From Ifrita kowaldi (Eukaryota; Chordata; Aves; Passeriformes; Cinclosomatidae): DNA of 64,000 nt. Position numbers and translations under genes: made by a program. Shown here piece after piece: positions 12,101-27,400 of the stretch (positions are counted from its first letter, which is position 1; every line of letters begins with the position of its first letter). The notes below the pieces were generated by a model. That model did not search any database. It was not told the origin of the DNA and saw only the letters and a list, made by a program, of their open reading frames with translations. The DNA lies in assembly GCA_013398055.1 (NCBI GenBank), contig VZRS01012069.1, positions 99,470-163,469 on the forward strand, written 5' to 3'.

Positions 12101-15100
12101 CCCTGGTTCAGCCTTTCCCCCTCGCACACCCACATAAGGGATATTGTCTGCCTCTAATCTGCTGGGATTTCACACCAAGAAATGAGTGCCGATGTTCCTG
12201 TGGAGGGGCAGAGTCACCAGCCGTGCAACATCCAGTGTCAGACTGCAGCTCCTGGCCTGGATGGTTGTGACTGGCATCTACCTTGCAATCCCTTCGTTGT
12301 TACATCTCCAGGCTCACCCCACACTTAAGGAAATCCTCCCCTCCCTACAAGAGGACACAAAGCAGAACGGACCAGTTTGTGTTTCTCAAGGCATACTGGG
12401 AAGTGAGTGGTGAGTGCGAGCCCAGGAAGGGTTCTGCAAAATTGCCCTTGTAAATCCCTCGGCAGGAGGAGTTACGGTGCCCCCTCCCCCAGCTCCGAGG
12501 CTTCACACTCCAGCAGCACGTTCCCGGTCTGCCTTGCACATCTGCTGAACTAAGGTAAAACCGGACACTGCAGAGCTGTGATTGATGTCACCAGGGTAAG
12601 GCACTGCTGGAGAGGTCCCTCCCTGCTGCAGGAGGAATTCTCACACACACTTCTCTCTCTCTCCTCACGCATCCTGCCCTTGTGATCACGGCACAGTTAC
12701 AGAGGCGAAGCCTGTTACGAGACTGTCACCTCTCCTCCTCCTCCTCTTGCAGTGTCCAGAAGTCCCAAGGCTTGTGGCTACTGTGCCACCCTAAAAGGCA
12801 GAGGAAGGGCTTGGGCATCCCTGATACAGTCCCTTCACACAATACCCCCCAACCACTGCGCTCTGGAGCAGCATGGGCAGCTTTACCTTCCATGAGCACA
12901 AACTGAAGAGCTCCAGCAGAGCTGGCAGCCAGCTTGGCTGCAAGAAGAGTTAACTCGGTGGAAGGAGGCAGAGGAATAAAAGGCCCTCCTTTCTCCGTTT
13001 GTCAGGCAACAGGTCACACATGCTTGCAGACAGATCCCAAAGCCTGTCTCTACTCTCACATTTCCTCTCTTCCTTTCTCTGACGCTTTCCTGACATATCT
13101 TCTTGTGCACTTTGCTCAGCTTTTGAAGTAACACTCCTCCCTGCTTGTTCTCCTTCCCACTCCTTGTCACTGAAGTCCTGCTGCTGTCATCACACTCCCA
13201 TCAGACTTCTCCTTTCAACTGTGCGTTTCCACGCTGTCTCTCCCAACTGTCACATACGCTTCTGGTTCAAACATCTGTTCCTCCCCCTCCCAGGGAAGTT
13301 ACTCCAAAACAAGCTGCTTTCTGTCTGAATGGCAGGGAGGATAGATTTGGTTGTACATGTGGCACTACACAACCATAGTGCTGCCAAGTGAAAGGCTCCT
13401 CTTCTGTGGTTTGGTCACACCAATTCCCAGGGCTACAGGCTTAGGCCCTCATTATTCTGCCAGGAGGAAGAGTGAGAAGCCTGCTTCTTGCACCTGACAG
13501 CCTGGTTACTCAGGGCTAAGCCTCTGCTCAGCAGGAAAGCAAAGGAAGGGGACACTTGCTGCCCTGCACGGAGGGAAGGTCTGTTCTCTGTTACAGGTAA
13601 AGGGGTGCCCACACAAGAATGGCTCAACCCAGTGGAGTAACAAGAGGCCAGCAAGGAACTGACAAATTACAGCAGCATTGTGGCTCCCCAAGGCTCAACA
13701 GCTGGTGTTGCCTGGTGATCTCAGAGGTCTTGTGTCATTGCAGGTGAGTCTCAGGCCGGGGCCTGACTCAAAATGGGGTTAGCCCAGGCAGCGTGGCCAG
13801 CAAGGTGTCCTGCACAGCCTCCCAGAACCATGGGGCTCAGAGGCAGAGCACATCTCCAGGTCTGTGCAGAGGCCACAGCAGCCCCACCGCCTGCACACCC
13901 AGCTCTGCTGGCAGCCTTGGACTGCCCAGCTTCACTGACACCTTCAGGAAGGAGAACAACTGGTCTCTGGCCTGCTGCTTGCTCTGTCCCCATGTGCTGG
14001 CTGGAGGCAAGGCCCCAAAACAGGTGTCAGAACTTAGGGAAGGTTCAGAGAGGTTTTATTGGCATTGCTAAGTTCTGCCCATTGTGAAGAAACAGAAATG
14101 TAGTTTCTATTCTATTCCCTTTTCAGCTGCTTATAAGTTTTTCAAACAGATTCCTATTCAGGGTGAAATGTTCAGTGCTTGGTCTCAGCTCAGAGATGAT
14201 TTCTTTTATTTTCCCCTGCAGGAACTGTGAGCAAAATACTAAATGGAGTAGATTTGGAGTTTGGGGAGCATGAGCAATCAAGATATTTCCCCCTTGTTCC
14301 CTCTGATACCATATGTTCCAGTTGGAAATTTTACACTTGCAGACTGGTAACTCGTAAATGGTAGAGATGATAGACTTCAAATGTTCTCATTGAGAGGCAG
14401 AAAACAAACCCAGATTTAACAAAATAATTGGTTCAATACTGGTAAGATGAGTTTAAAGAATTCTGATAATGCTTTCCCCTTCCGTCGTTTCCCAGGAGGG
14501 ACAAGTACACACATTTTATTTTAATATGTGTGCTATAATTTTAAGGATAGCTGACACGGTGGTCTTTGTTAAGATGTATCTATTTGCTTTGAAATCCAAA
14601 GAAGTTCAGCACTTGTAGGCTGCCAGAAATCACAGACCTATTATTCAAGGAACTTTTGAGCTGTGCTGTCAAACCCATCAGAAGTCTGTACACTGAACAG
14701 CTCCCATTCAATGCATTTTTGTGCTCATTTACAAACTCTACAGTGGGACTGCTTGAAGCTTTATTCCCCTCAACTTGAAACTCACTTAAAACTAAAGCCA
14801 GAGAACCCCAGTGTTCTTGGAAAGGCATATTTGGAAACCCAGCCTTACAGAAGCAATGGCAGCCTGATCATCCTCACCTGTAGTGTCAGCTAGGTCATTT
14901 AAAACATCACAGTCTAGATATATTTTTTTTACTTCAAAGTCAGTCCTGCAAACCCCAGGCATGCTTTGGATAGCCTGTTAATAAATACCCTGCATGTTGG
15001 TATAAATGCAAAAGTTATAAGACATAGACAACGAGCTTTAAGCACTGGGAGTCCCTGATCACAAGTGCTCCAGCACGATCAGATTCATAGATGGACATAG

Positions 15101-18100
15101 ATGGTTATGTACATTATCTTTTCCAGGGGCAGGTTTACTAAGGGAGACAATATCCCTATTTCCTTCTCCCATTCCCAGTGCACAGCACAGATGTCCTTTT
15201 GTACATGGCTGGGGAGACACTGAACAGCTGCCCAGCCCATCCTGCTTCCCCCACTCCATCCACAGTCCCGTTCACAGCTCAGAGAGGCACTACTCACGGC
15301 TCACAAGTATTTAACAATTTGGGCAGCAGACGACTACCAGAACGGCCCAGCACATTGTGGCATAGTAAAACAGCATACAAAAATCACCCTGTTTGGGCAA
15401 GGAAGTCTCCTGACCTGGAACTCACCACACACCAGGGCTGGCAGACCATCCAGGAGGCAGATGATGGCTCTCTTCCAATCCCAGTGACCAAAGTGACCCA
15501 GCAGCCACCTGGAACACAGCAAGAGATGAAATCTCTTTGGCAAGCAGCTCCCAGCCTGTTCTCTGCCTCCACAGCAGCTGGCACGAGCTACTTTCACCTC
15601 AAGCTCCTGATCTCTTTGATCTCCCAGATAGTTATGTACCTTAATGATTCATGATTGTTACTCGAGTCCCACCTGCAAGCAGGGAAGCCTCCAGACCAGC
15701 CTACAAAGGTTATGGGATAGCTGTGGGCTCACTTCCCCAACCCCTCCTGGGAGCTACTTCCTTACACCAGCCTCACAGCATGGTAATTCTATTAAGTGCT
15801 ATGGAATTAATCATGATTTATGCCAGTTGGAAGGAGAGAATAACCAAGTCCTGTATCCTCACCTCCTGAACTATCGGTACTGCTCTAATCTTGTTCATAC
15901 TTTCAAGTGCTTTATTCTGGCCAGGCTGTTAGAATTACTTTGTGCCTGTACCCTTAAACTCTGGTCATTCTTTGCTGTAATTCCTTGCTGTGGCTTCTGG
16001 AAAGGTGTTTTTCTCCCTCCACTCCCCACAATAAATGAGTTTGTCACTTGAAATATACTGCCAATGTGTTACACGTCCCACAGTGTTTGTGGTTATATCA
16101 GAAGTGTTTGTTTATAGCACCATAATTCAGCAATATCTTGATTACAGGAGAGATGGTGTTGTAACTCACTGTGGCTAGAGAGAATATTATTTTTCTTTTC
16201 CTTTAATATAAAATGTTGATTTTCAGTCAATACACTGAAAGAAAAAAGTGCAGTTGTTGCCCTAGTAACCAGCTGCCTTGTAAACCGTAAGATGTTAGGA
16301 ACACAAGGTGTTAATTGTTCCAAGTGCTGTTTGTGGTCAGGGGTAAAAGCTAGAATGGGAGAGATCATAAGAAACATCTGGGAAGACAAAGTCAGCTGGT
16401 CTCTGGTTGGAGAAAGCCTAGACAGCAGCAGGTAGAGATAAAGCGAGAGGTATCACTGCCACCAGAGGTGCGGGATGAACGGAACTGTGGCCACATGTGA
16501 AAGAGTCTCTGAGGAAAGCCTGCAAGAGCACAACACACCCTGGGAGCCTGATGGGTTTTTACCAGGCACACTGAGGGTTCAGCACTCCATCACCACAAGT
16601 AGCAGCTCTTCCTGACCAAACCCACCTCCATTTCCCCTTCTGCTCTGTGTGCTGGTATGCTCTTCTCCAGAACGTCCCTTCCTTCAGCATGAATTTAGGT
16701 TTGTCCTTCCCGTCACACACCCACCTGGGCACCTTCGCTGCCCTGCTGAGCAGCTCCTGCTCTCAGGCTCTTTGCACGGCACAGCTCGGCACAGCACAGT
16801 ACCAACATCTTCCCGGATGATCCTGCTGTGCTCACCCTGGCTCTGCTGCCTGGGAGCAGCCGATGGCCAGGGGGGCAGACTGAACACAAAGCATCTGTGC
16901 CTCGGCCCCAGCCTCCTGTGAGGCACAGCCCCCAAATCCAGCGGGTTTCGTGCTGGAGCTGGGAGGCAGCACCGGGAGGGCTCCGTCTGCAAGGGGCCTC
17001 AGAGGGAGAAAGGCTGCAGAGGGCTTCTCTCCCATCTCTCCTCCCTCACACGAAAGCAAGCTGGCAAGACAGCAGCCTCATGCTCCACAGCATCTGCCAC
17101 CTCTCGCCTCTCTCCCCCTGCCCAGTCCTTGCAAACTGGAGAGCGAACAGGAGCACTGTTAGATCTGGGGGAAGGTTTTCTGCTTTCTAGCAATTTGCCA
17201 TCTCTGAATGCCCACTGAACCTGCCAGTATGCGCATTCCCTTAGGAAATAAAGGCAAGGAGCACAGAAAAGACAGTTTATTTGCAAGATAAGCCCCTCCC
17301 AGGGGCAGGGTTATGCTAAGCAGGAGCCTCTGCCCCAGCATGGGACGCGGATTACATCTACACGACAGTAACATATGGAGAGGAGGGCTCATGTCCTGCA
17401 GAGAAAAAGGATGGGACACCAGGATTTTTTCTCGCTTGGACTCCATTGTCCAGGGATGTATTCCTGATGTCTCATTAACTTCTGGGGGGCAGTTTTTTTC
17501 CCCTGTTGTTTTTATTTACTAACTCTTGGTGTTTATACTTGCCAATAAAGACATTGCAGTGAGCCTCACCACAAAGCCCTGAATGCAATCTAATGACACC
17601 TCACACTGGGGATGAAGCCTACATTTAAGTAGAGGTTTATTTCCTTCCTCTTGCTTTCCCTGGTACACTTGCCCATGATGATGCAGCCACCTTCATCTCA
17701 GCACAGCCTGATGTAGACCTCTGCTGCTGATCAGGGCTGGGATCTCTGCCATTCATCCTTTACACTAAGAAAACACAGTTTGAGTGAATAAAGCTGAGAA
17801 ACCGTGAATTTTTCCAAGTGGAGAGTGCCTGGGCAGCACTTCAGATAGCAAAGCTGCATTTAAACTGGGATCTGTGGGAAAGACTGAAAAATAAAGATGA
17901 ATGAGTTTGGTTGGGTAATTAGATAATAAAATTGAAGGCTCTGGAGTTTCGCCCAGAAATATAACCCAGTATATGTTGCTGGCTAGCCTGCTGACTCTCC
18001 TACTGCTGGCAGCACTGTCTTAACCCAGCAAGGGTATCTGTCCTTCAGAGTCCAAACACAGAAATGCATTTGTTTAGCACAGGATCAGTGGCACGGGATC

Positions 18101-18229
18101 AATCCTGCCCTCTGTCAGTCTCCCAGCAGCTGGATTTACTCCCCGCAGGTGAGGCAGGGCTGCAGAGAGGTGCTGCAGGACTCAAAGTGGGATTCCCACT
18201 GCTCCAGCAGTGCCCAGACCTGCAGAGCA

Positions 18230-18433
18230 GAACAAACCCAGAGCAGGGCTGGGCACTGGAACAGGCTCCCCAGGGAAATGGTCACAGCACCAAGCCTGAC
18301 AGAGTTCAAGAAGCATTTGAATGACACTCTCAGGAACAGGGTGTGATTCTGGGGCTGTCTTGTGCAGGGTCAGGAGTTGGACTTGATGATTCTGTGGGTC
18401 CCTTCCAACTCAGGAGATTCTATGATTCTATGA
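18230..18433 (+). mobile_element. CR1 LINE 3'-end fragment (sense)
   Basis: This shows the standard avian CR1 3' end. It has the 'gggcactggaacaggctcccc' block, a 'gagttcaagaagcatttgaatgacac' block, then 'gttggacttgatgat', 'cccttccaactc', and a terminal direct repeat of ATTCTATG at 18418-18433. It is truncated at the 5' side, as nearly all CR1 copies are. The left boundary is approximate and weak similarity may extend to about 18065. Confidence 0.9.
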
Positions 18434-21400
18434 ACTCTCACGCATATCTCGTGCCAGTAAATACTACCATGGCTCTGTAGAGGGTGGTGTTTCAGGGTAA
18501 AAAGGGCAGCAGACCCAGTCTGAAAGGAAAATTGAGGGTGGTTTAGCTTTCTGGAGTGACTGTTTTCCTAAATTCAGTTTTCAAATTGCTGCAGAACTGA
18601 AAAGCAAAGCAGAGGCAAGTTCTCTTTGACTTGGGGAATCCTTCAAAATAAAGCAAACCCACTTTGAAAGGCAGACTTTCTCAGCTGCCCTATTTTTAGG
18701 ATTGACTCCTACAGGTCCTTCCTTCAATGACAGCAGTTTTGCCTGAGCAATGACTAGGGACTGCAGGATTTAGGCTTTTAATAAAGCAATTGTGTAATTA
18801 AAAATAAATGGGTCTCTAGTGTCACTATTTAAAAGAAAAGAAAACTTAGATCAAATAAGGCATTTCTTTCTTTTTGGTTTAGTCTGCTTGGATCATGCAG
18901 AGCTTTAATGACGCAGTCACAAATGTTGTATTTAAAAGGCCTCTTAGTTGCTGAGAGGAGCCCCAGGAGAGGGCTATTAACTGGCCAAATTAGGCTATTT
19001 ATTTTTGTGAGTTTTGCAAGTTTGAAAAAGAGAGGCACATTTTCACTTAGGAGAGTGATATTTCAAATAGGTCACAGGAAACTCTGGCAGGCGGGGAGCA
19101 AAGCAGAGCGTCAGTAGGAAAACATTAACCAGAGACATTTTGCAAGTGTAAGTCGACATTTGGGTTCCTAATGGCTTCTGAAGTCCATTCAAAAATCTTT
19201 CAGTGAATATAAAATAGGGGCAAGGCACCACAGCTGTGCAGGAGCCCCAGCCTGATCCTGAATCCCTTAAAAATGACAGAGCCATGCCCAGAGTGCTGCT
19301 GAGAGAGAGCCCAGGGCCGCCAGCACAGCCAGTGGGATGTGTTTGGAGGAGACGGACTCTGCCTTTGGTCAGGAGAGAGCTGGGGCTTGCACAGACAGAC
19401 AGTCAGTCCCAAAACCTCCCTGCACCTTTCCTGCCTTTAGCTTTGATTTTGATTCTTCAGACAAACCATGAACTTCATTTTCCTCTCACATAATCACAGC
19501 CTGGAGCAAATCAGGAGTGACTTCAGTAAATCCTGTAAAGCACGCTGCATGTACACCTTCAGAATCAGGCACGATACATTTTACATGAAGGTTGGAAAAG
19601 GTGCCTCCACACCACCTCTGCAGGCACAGCACATGCTCACCAATAGTACACCTTTTCCTCCTTTTCACCTTTGCAAACACAATCAATTAACTGAAAGCCC
19701 GCTCAGGAATGATTCAGGTGAAGTTACTTTGAAGGACCGGTCCACCTCCCGTTACCTTCAGCAGCTGAGGATTAAGTTACTCAGGAGTTAAGAAACCTCT
19801 GGGGCAATGTCAGGCTGTCACTGGATCCTGTCCTGCTCCAGCAGGGCTGGGGTCCCTCGAGCTGCTGTCACACAAGCGGCTAGAGCACCACAGCATCTGG
19901 ATGTAAAAGCTTTGCAGGATCAGGATGAGAAAATAAATTATATAGTAAGACAATAAAAAGCAGTGTTCCTAGAAAGTGAGGTCTAATGGGTTCCTCTTGG
20001 TGGATTATAAATCCAGCAGCCATACATGTCATAAAACAAAAAGTTAAAGAAAAAGTAACCACATGCCTATTAGAGCAGTCTTCCTCAAGTTCTTTCCTAT
20101 ATGAACTGGGTAATTGAGGACTCAAAGTACTGGCATGTCTGAGGCTGTGACTGTCACATCAGTGCTTCCATCAGTGAATGACAAATCTCTGTAAAAACAC
20201 CCTTCTGTGACTGTGGTGGGACAGGCCCTCAGTAGCACACTCTCCTCCCCTGGCTGGGTGACCAAGTGAAGCTGTGGGTGCTTTGTGCCCGTTGTTTTCA
20301 CAGGATGTCAGGTTTTTCATGATGCAGACAAACCAGTGGTTCACTGGATCAGAATGAGGGAGCTGGCACTGGTGTGAAGGGAGCTGAACGGGAAACTTGG
20401 AGCACACAGCTTCACCAAAAACCTTGTCAGTCAATACACAAAATGTCAGACAGACCTTACCCACAGCTTTATTCCTCTCATGATCATTGCACTCTGTCAT
20501 ACTAACACAAAACAGCCCATCCCACCCTGGACAAACCCAACCAAAACCAGGAGGGGTTTCTGGCACGGTGAGGCTGCGTGCTGCACTGTGAACAACACTG
20601 TACACTCAGCAAGAGGAAACCAGGGGTAGAGAGAGTCCCTCCAGCTGTGTCACAGAAGAAACCCCTGCTCCGACCCATGTGGCATGTGACGGGGTGGGCA
20701 TGTTTTTAAGGGGTGAGAAGGGAATTTATAGGTACAGGGAAAGCACGAACATACTGCTTTTCTGTTTGGCATGAAAGGAGCTATAAATAGTGTGACAATT
20801 GCCTCCAGAAACCCAGGACAACCTCTGCCCTGATTAGCAACCACACACTGTCCCTTTGGACTTTACTGAAGCCATGCAGGTTGCAGTCACCAGCTCAGCT
20901 GGCTCAGTTGTCTGGTATTCCCTTTAAAACTACCCTAGCAAAGCTGCCTTTTCCAAGGAGAAACAGAGGCTGGTTCTCTGCCTCAGACAAACCTGCTGGA
21001 GCTCCAGTGTTGATCATCATCCAGTTGAGCAGTAGAGTTCTCCAGCTGAACCCTGTGCCTGCTCCATGGTGGTAATTCTTCCAGACCTACTCCGTGTATT
21101 AGCTTAGCCCAGCAATATTTATTTAGCAGATAAAACTTCAATGCTGCTCCTGTAGAAATAGCTTGCAATATATTAACAAGGCCGTAATATTAGTCAAACA
21201 CATCTTTCATGTGGCCCCAAATGTTTGGTGTAAAAGAATCAGCACATGCCAAAGGTCACAAGGCAAATTCAGCCCTTATGAGAAGTTAACCATTAGATAA
21301 AGCAAAAGGATGAGGGTGATCGGGGGTACCATAAACCACTCTCTCCTCCAAGACCTTGCAGCTCACAGCATGCTGTGTATAATACATGCAAGGTTATTGC

Positions 21401-24400
21401 TTAAAACAATTCAATATGATCCGAGTCCATCCAGACACAAAGAAGTAATTCATCCTTTTCCCACGGATGGGCACAAAACAAACCATGCCATAGTGCCATC
21501 CAGGGACAAATAGGTGTTTCTTGTTCAATACATCTGTATGAACTCCCGCTGCCTGCCTGGCTGAGGTGGGGCTTTCAGGAAGGCTTGCAAGGATTTGGGT
21601 CCCTCTTGCTTTCTCTAAACCACCCCATCCCATTGCCCCCCTCCCAGGCACAGCCATGGGCACCAGAGCCCATCCAGCACCAGTCACAAAACAGCTCCTC
21701 CTGGCCCCATGCCGGGGGCAAGGGGGGGCCTCTCCAGCAGCCTGGTCACCTTCCCCAGCAAAGGGCAAAGACATTCCTGAGGGTGATGGGGGGCTGGCAG
21801 TGCCCACTGCAGAAACCTCTCCCTGGCCTGTTTTCTCTCTGTCTCTGTTTCCCCATTCAGGAAAAAGCTTCTGTCACAACAGCTGCTGATTCATTTTCTG
21901 ACTTGGTGCCGAGCGTGCCAGACATAACATTTGTTTGCTGCCAAAGTGGTAAAAACAATGACTTACCAGCTCATTTTTCTTCAGTTGATTATGTGGTGGG
22001 GGGGAGATAGGAGCTTTAATTAAAATTAGATAAGGAGGAGAATAAATCCACTGAGATGCAAAGAGCAATGCTCTGGAAGGCAGGAAAGGGAGAGCATCTG
22101 AGGCAGTGCGGGAACAGCCATCACCAAACAAAGGAAAACAAGGGGCAGTGGTGAGGGACTCTGTGGTCCCTTGCTGCCCTTCACCAACTTCTCCTCTCTA
22201 TGCTTTCCACCATCCAGGTGACAACAGCTTCCCCAGACCAGTAACTCTCAGATCCAACACTTTGCCTTCCAGACTGAGAGGAGAGAAGCCACCTAAAGAT
22301 CGCTCCAATGCGGGCAGACCAGTATACTGGTCTATGATCCTTTCCATCTTTCTTCCCTGATTTGCCTTCTGTGATGAAGGAGTCCCACCATCAACATTTA
22401 TTTGCTTCTTAAAACACTGACTAATGATTTGCCCCGTAGAGAGAATCTACATCCAACCCACATTTTGGAAGTGTTCAGGGCAGTGTGATTGGACTGAGAT
22501 TTTGGCTTGCCTATTATACACTAGAGCCAAGTCTGGCTCCAATGAGTAGAAGAGCCATGGTAACCAGTGTAAGGGTGAGGACCTGCTGTGGAAGAACCAC
22601 CCAAAGCCATTATCCCAACACGACCATTATCATCGCATCTGATGATAAAGAAAAGGCTAAATCATTCAGAGGCTGCAAGAGAGATTTTTAAGGCAGATGG
22701 GGAGCAATCATTCCACAGATGGAATGTGGCTGTGTGGTCAGATACCATGATTCAAACCAAGGACTCATCAAGGACTACTTATCTAATACCTGGTAACCTC
22801 TCCAAACACGAGGAGGAAAAGCTCACTTTTATACTTTGCAAGCTCTTGCATTCTTTGCTTTAAATGGCTGTTTGCTCTCTTCATCTGAGGGGAATACAAA
22901 GAATGGCTATTTGCAAATACAAAACCCAAGATCAAGGAGTCATTCTTGTTCACCAGAGAAAATAAAATAGACACCAGAGAAGCTCTTTAGAAGGAAGGAA
23001 GGATTTTCAAGAATACCAAATGAGGCACCTAGATACCACCAACAAGCCACTGAAAAAGCTATCCAGCTTCTTGGAGTATTTCTGGAAATCCACCTCATTA
23101 TGTCAACTTGCATTCAGAACCTGAAAGGAGTATTTTAACCACCACAGTCTCACAGAATGGGGAAGAAGGGATTTAAGAGGTCTCTTATGTTCTCTGCTCT
23201 TATCTCTTCTACACAACTAAACGATTCTTTCCTTGACTTGATCTGCCTGCATCACTTCACAGGTCTTGTACACACTGTCTCCTGGGATGACATTGCTAAA
23301 TTACTTCACTATAGCAAAATAAAAGTGCTTAAAAAAATCTCCAGTTGATCTCTCAACCAACCATGCTACGAGAACACCACCAAGAAAGGTTTCTCCCTCC
23401 CATGACCTTTTGCTGACTCAGATCCCACAGAAAGCAATGCTGCACTGCAGAGCAATGCTCAAGCTGTGGACTGACATACCTGACCATCCAGAGACACCCT
23501 GTCCTTCTTGGCTTCAGCTGGACCTGTAGTTTCTCAATACCTTTGCAAATTAAGTCTAGAAACTAACACTTTAAATTGTATTGCTGCATAAGGACCTTCA
23601 TTTCCAGTCTTTTAGCAGCAGGAATGATATTGCCATTCTATGCACTAGACCTGTTTTTGTAATACTATGGTTCATCAGAAGTTTTTATGTTAATATCGAA
23701 TCAGAAATAATACACATGTGATTCATAATAATCTAACTGAATGGCTGCACTGAATGTATTGTAAGAAATTCTGGTTAGGCAAGAAACTCATTAAAGAAAT
23801 AGTGACTACTATTATCCCACAGCATATATTGTTCTACTGGAAAGTTTCCTTGAGTAGTTTCTTTAATTAGCAATTTGATATTTTGAAATAGTGTGATCTC
23901 CACAACACACAATTTGTAACACAGACTTGGCTGGCAAAACAAAGGAAAACAAGCAATCTTTTCAGAGTTTGCATCTCTAGGGCATGTCTTGTCATTTGCT
24001 GCTGTATATATGTGTATAACACGGTGACTTTGTTCTTGAGGGATTTTGATTCTTAAAAGTTACTTAGATAAAGAGCTTTTTTTATTGGAACAGAATATAT
24101 TGTCTTTTTTTTCTTTTTTTAGAAAATCCACATAAAAATATTTGCATAACTTTGGGCTATTCAAATAGAAGATGTTGACCCCAGCTGTGTTCTAGTGAAT
24201 GAATCATTTATGTAGGAGCTCATTGCACAGAACGTATGGTATTTTATCTTTGCTGGGTTTCTGCCAAATACAGTCTGTAACAATTTTTCCCCTTTGCCAC
24301 ATTTACTGCTTGATAGCCTTTAAAATATACCAGCTCCAAGTGTGAGAAAGCAAAACAGATTCTGGCCAGCTCTGGCTGAGAGCTGTTTGTATGGATACCC

Positions 24401-27400
24401 CTGTGCTGGCACCGAGGTGCCCTTGTTTTTGGAGAACATCCATTCCAGATCTGAGACTCTCCTTGCACTGACTGCTTTTAATCAACATTGATTCAAAGTT
24501 AATTTAAACCTGCAGGGAACTACAGAAGCCCAGGAGCAAGGGAAAACAGGGATCTTCTTCAAAAACAACATAGGAACTGCCCCAGTGAGAGAGAAAAATT
24601 TCCACTGCCTTGAACATCCCAAGCTCTGCACCTGCAGGCAAAGCCTGCAGGGAGTAAGGGAGGGTGTTTCTACCACAGCTCTGCTCAGTTACAGCTATCC
24701 TCCAGGTATCACTTAAGTGGTATTTGGGCAAGACATATTTCTACCCAGAAGGGCAGGGAAAAAGATTATTTCATTAAGTGACTGAGGCACTGCATGGCCA
24801 AAGCCGCTATTACACCGGGTTTGATTTGAAACGGTAAACGAGAGGTCAGACTCTCTCAACACTGATCTCCCGGGGGAGAAGAGATAAGGCAGAGTGCTAA
24901 GATTTCCAAGCTCCCACATGAATAGATAAGGTCTGAATGAGCAGCCTCATCTGCAGGCTGCTTCCCTAAGCGTTTTTCAGAGCTTTCACTGGAAACCCTC
25001 ATACCTTTCTACACTGAATCACATAATTATGGTTTCCACAAGAAATTCAGAGCAGGATCTCCTCCCACAAAATTTCCTCTCACCTGCGCTCCTTTCATCA
25101 CCAAAGATGACTGTTTGTCAGCACTACCTCTACTGTTGAAAGGGTTCACAAGCAGCTCAATTTAGCAGCCAGAGTCAAGAATATTTCCCCATGTGCAAGC
25201 TACTAAAACGTGTTTCTGTGTGTGGCATGAGCATCTCCATGAGGAATCATTCATTCAGGACACACTTGCAGTCTCGATGTGTTCTCCCTGCTAAGCAAGG
25301 AGCTTCTTTTACAACAGACAACCTCCATCATCAGGAGGTTGCCCTCCAGTTTCCCAGGAAAGCCTTGCTCAGATGGAGATACTGCTGGCAGGATGCAGCC
25401 CCATTAATCACTGCCATCCCAGTTCCTCATGCCTGAGCTGTTCCCTGTCACAGGAGGCTCCCTCTTCATTACACCCTCCCACGTGCAACAGGAACATAAT
25501 AGCCTGGTTCAACCTGACCCTGGGGAAACTCCAAACACAGACAAGACACTGCTCTGATAGTCACCAGTTAATTCATCTTTCAGCAGCAGATTATTTCTGA
25601 TGTGGAATGTTTGCTCCCATTCCCTCAGAACAGCAAGCTGGGGTTTATCACAGCTCTGCAAAAAAGTCCTTCCTGATAGACTCACCCAAGAACTTGCACT
25701 GACACCGGTGCCAGTGTTCCAGAGTTGAAAGCGCCGCTGTAATTACACGTGACTGTTGTATAAACTCCAGTTTTGGTTGCTCATAACTTCATCTATAATT
25801 AATTGTTTAGGCTGAAAATTTCTCCAGCTGGATTCAGCCTCAGGCTAAACTCTTTCATTTTGGCTGAAATGGCTTGAGTCTTTCCCAAGAATATATTTAA
25901 GGAAAAAGACTCTCTTTTGCCCCTGTTAAAAGGATCTTTCTGTAATTTACTGAAATGTTCTCACAATTCCATGCTTCTAAAAGCGGCACCTTGAAATACT
26001 GGCAGACATGACTGTTGTGAAACACATCTCTTCATATTGTCAGGGGGAGAGAAGGATCATAATTTGGCTGTTTTCAGGCTCAGACTTAAATATATACAAA
26101 CATATATAGGTATGTGTATACATACACATACACACATAGATACATATTTAACTTTGACTACGCTGACTGCCCCACTGTGCCAGACACACCAGTGAGGGGA
26201 CACACACAGCATCCAACAGAGACCAAGGATGCTCCTGCAGCTACAGGCCTTGGTAGAGCTTTCACTGCAAACGTGCCCTTTGGTTGCAGGTTCTCTGAGG
26301 CACCAGGCCAGAAGAGAGCTGGAGACAGGTCAGGCTGAGCAGGACACAGACACTACATCCCAGTGAACACAGGAGAAGCAGCTACTGAAAAGAGCCTGTG
26401 ATGAGCTGGCCACAGAGCAAGGTCTGACCTGTAGGCAGTGAAGACAACCCTGGGTGCACATGGAGCAGCAAAACAAGTTAAAATGTTCAAAAGCAGTTCA
26501 GTAAATAGCTTCAGTCTACTCTGAAAACAGCCAGAGGTGTCTCTGCAGAGGTCTACTCTACAACGAGACAGAGGTGGAGAAAATGAGTACGTGATCACTC
26601 ATGAAAGAGAGCACAGCACAATGCAAGGGGGCTGAATGCAACGTGCCTGAACAAGCTAAAGGTTCCTTCTTCAGGAATATCTGAAGTTGAAACCTTATGA
26701 CAGGCTAAAGACACTGTACCCACATTTAGAGGGGGTGCACACCCAGTGATTTCTGGCCATGCAGAAAACAGGCAGAAAGCACATTTGGCTGCAGAAAACA
26801 AACCCTAGAAACACAGGAAGTCTTGAAAAATCTGAACAGAAAAGTGAAACTTAGTTCATTAAAATTTTTACCAATGTGATAGAGTCCAGAGATGTCATCA
26901 GGAAAAAGAAACCCCTGCACTCATCTGCCTCCAAGCTAACCAGGAAAGCAAAATGGGCCCACTCTAACGAAGAAATTAAAACACTTAGCGACAGTTCTTA
27001 CTACTCTGTGAACATGAGTCAGTACAAGTGAAAATGGTGCACAGATGGGCCAGCACAGAAGCAACAGAAGTGCCGTGATATTTACAAGGGGAAAAAAAAA
27101 AATCTTCCTTTACAAGTGTAAATATACCAGAGAAATCATCCGCTCGCAGCACAAACTGGGCTTTGATGTAGCAAACACTCCCACCAGGGACGGCACTGGC
27201 TCCGCCGGGAGGAGTAGGGAGGAGTAGGTATGGCAGACGTTGCATCTGGAAGACAGTAGGCTCAAAGCACTGAGCTTTTCCAAGGAGTCACAACACACAC
27301 AAACATGCCAGACACACAGACCATTTTACAGTCCTCATGCAACCAGCGGCAAGGGGCCAAGCACTGTCCCAGGCCGTGGAGGGATGCTGAGAAGGAAAGA

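Larger units (their letters stand above)
346..18229. other. Intergenic DNA without a supportable gene
   Basis: No open frame here shows a recognisable protein domain, conserved spacing or a splice-framed exon series. Several frames of 100-258 codons exist, but most lie in GC-rich, stop-poor stretches where more than one frame, often on both strands, is open at once (for example 9.8-10.5 kb and 5.6-6.0 kb), as expected by chance. Small simple repeats and one doubtful, degraded LINE-like piece (about 2.9-3.3 kb) are listed separately. Confidence 0.7.
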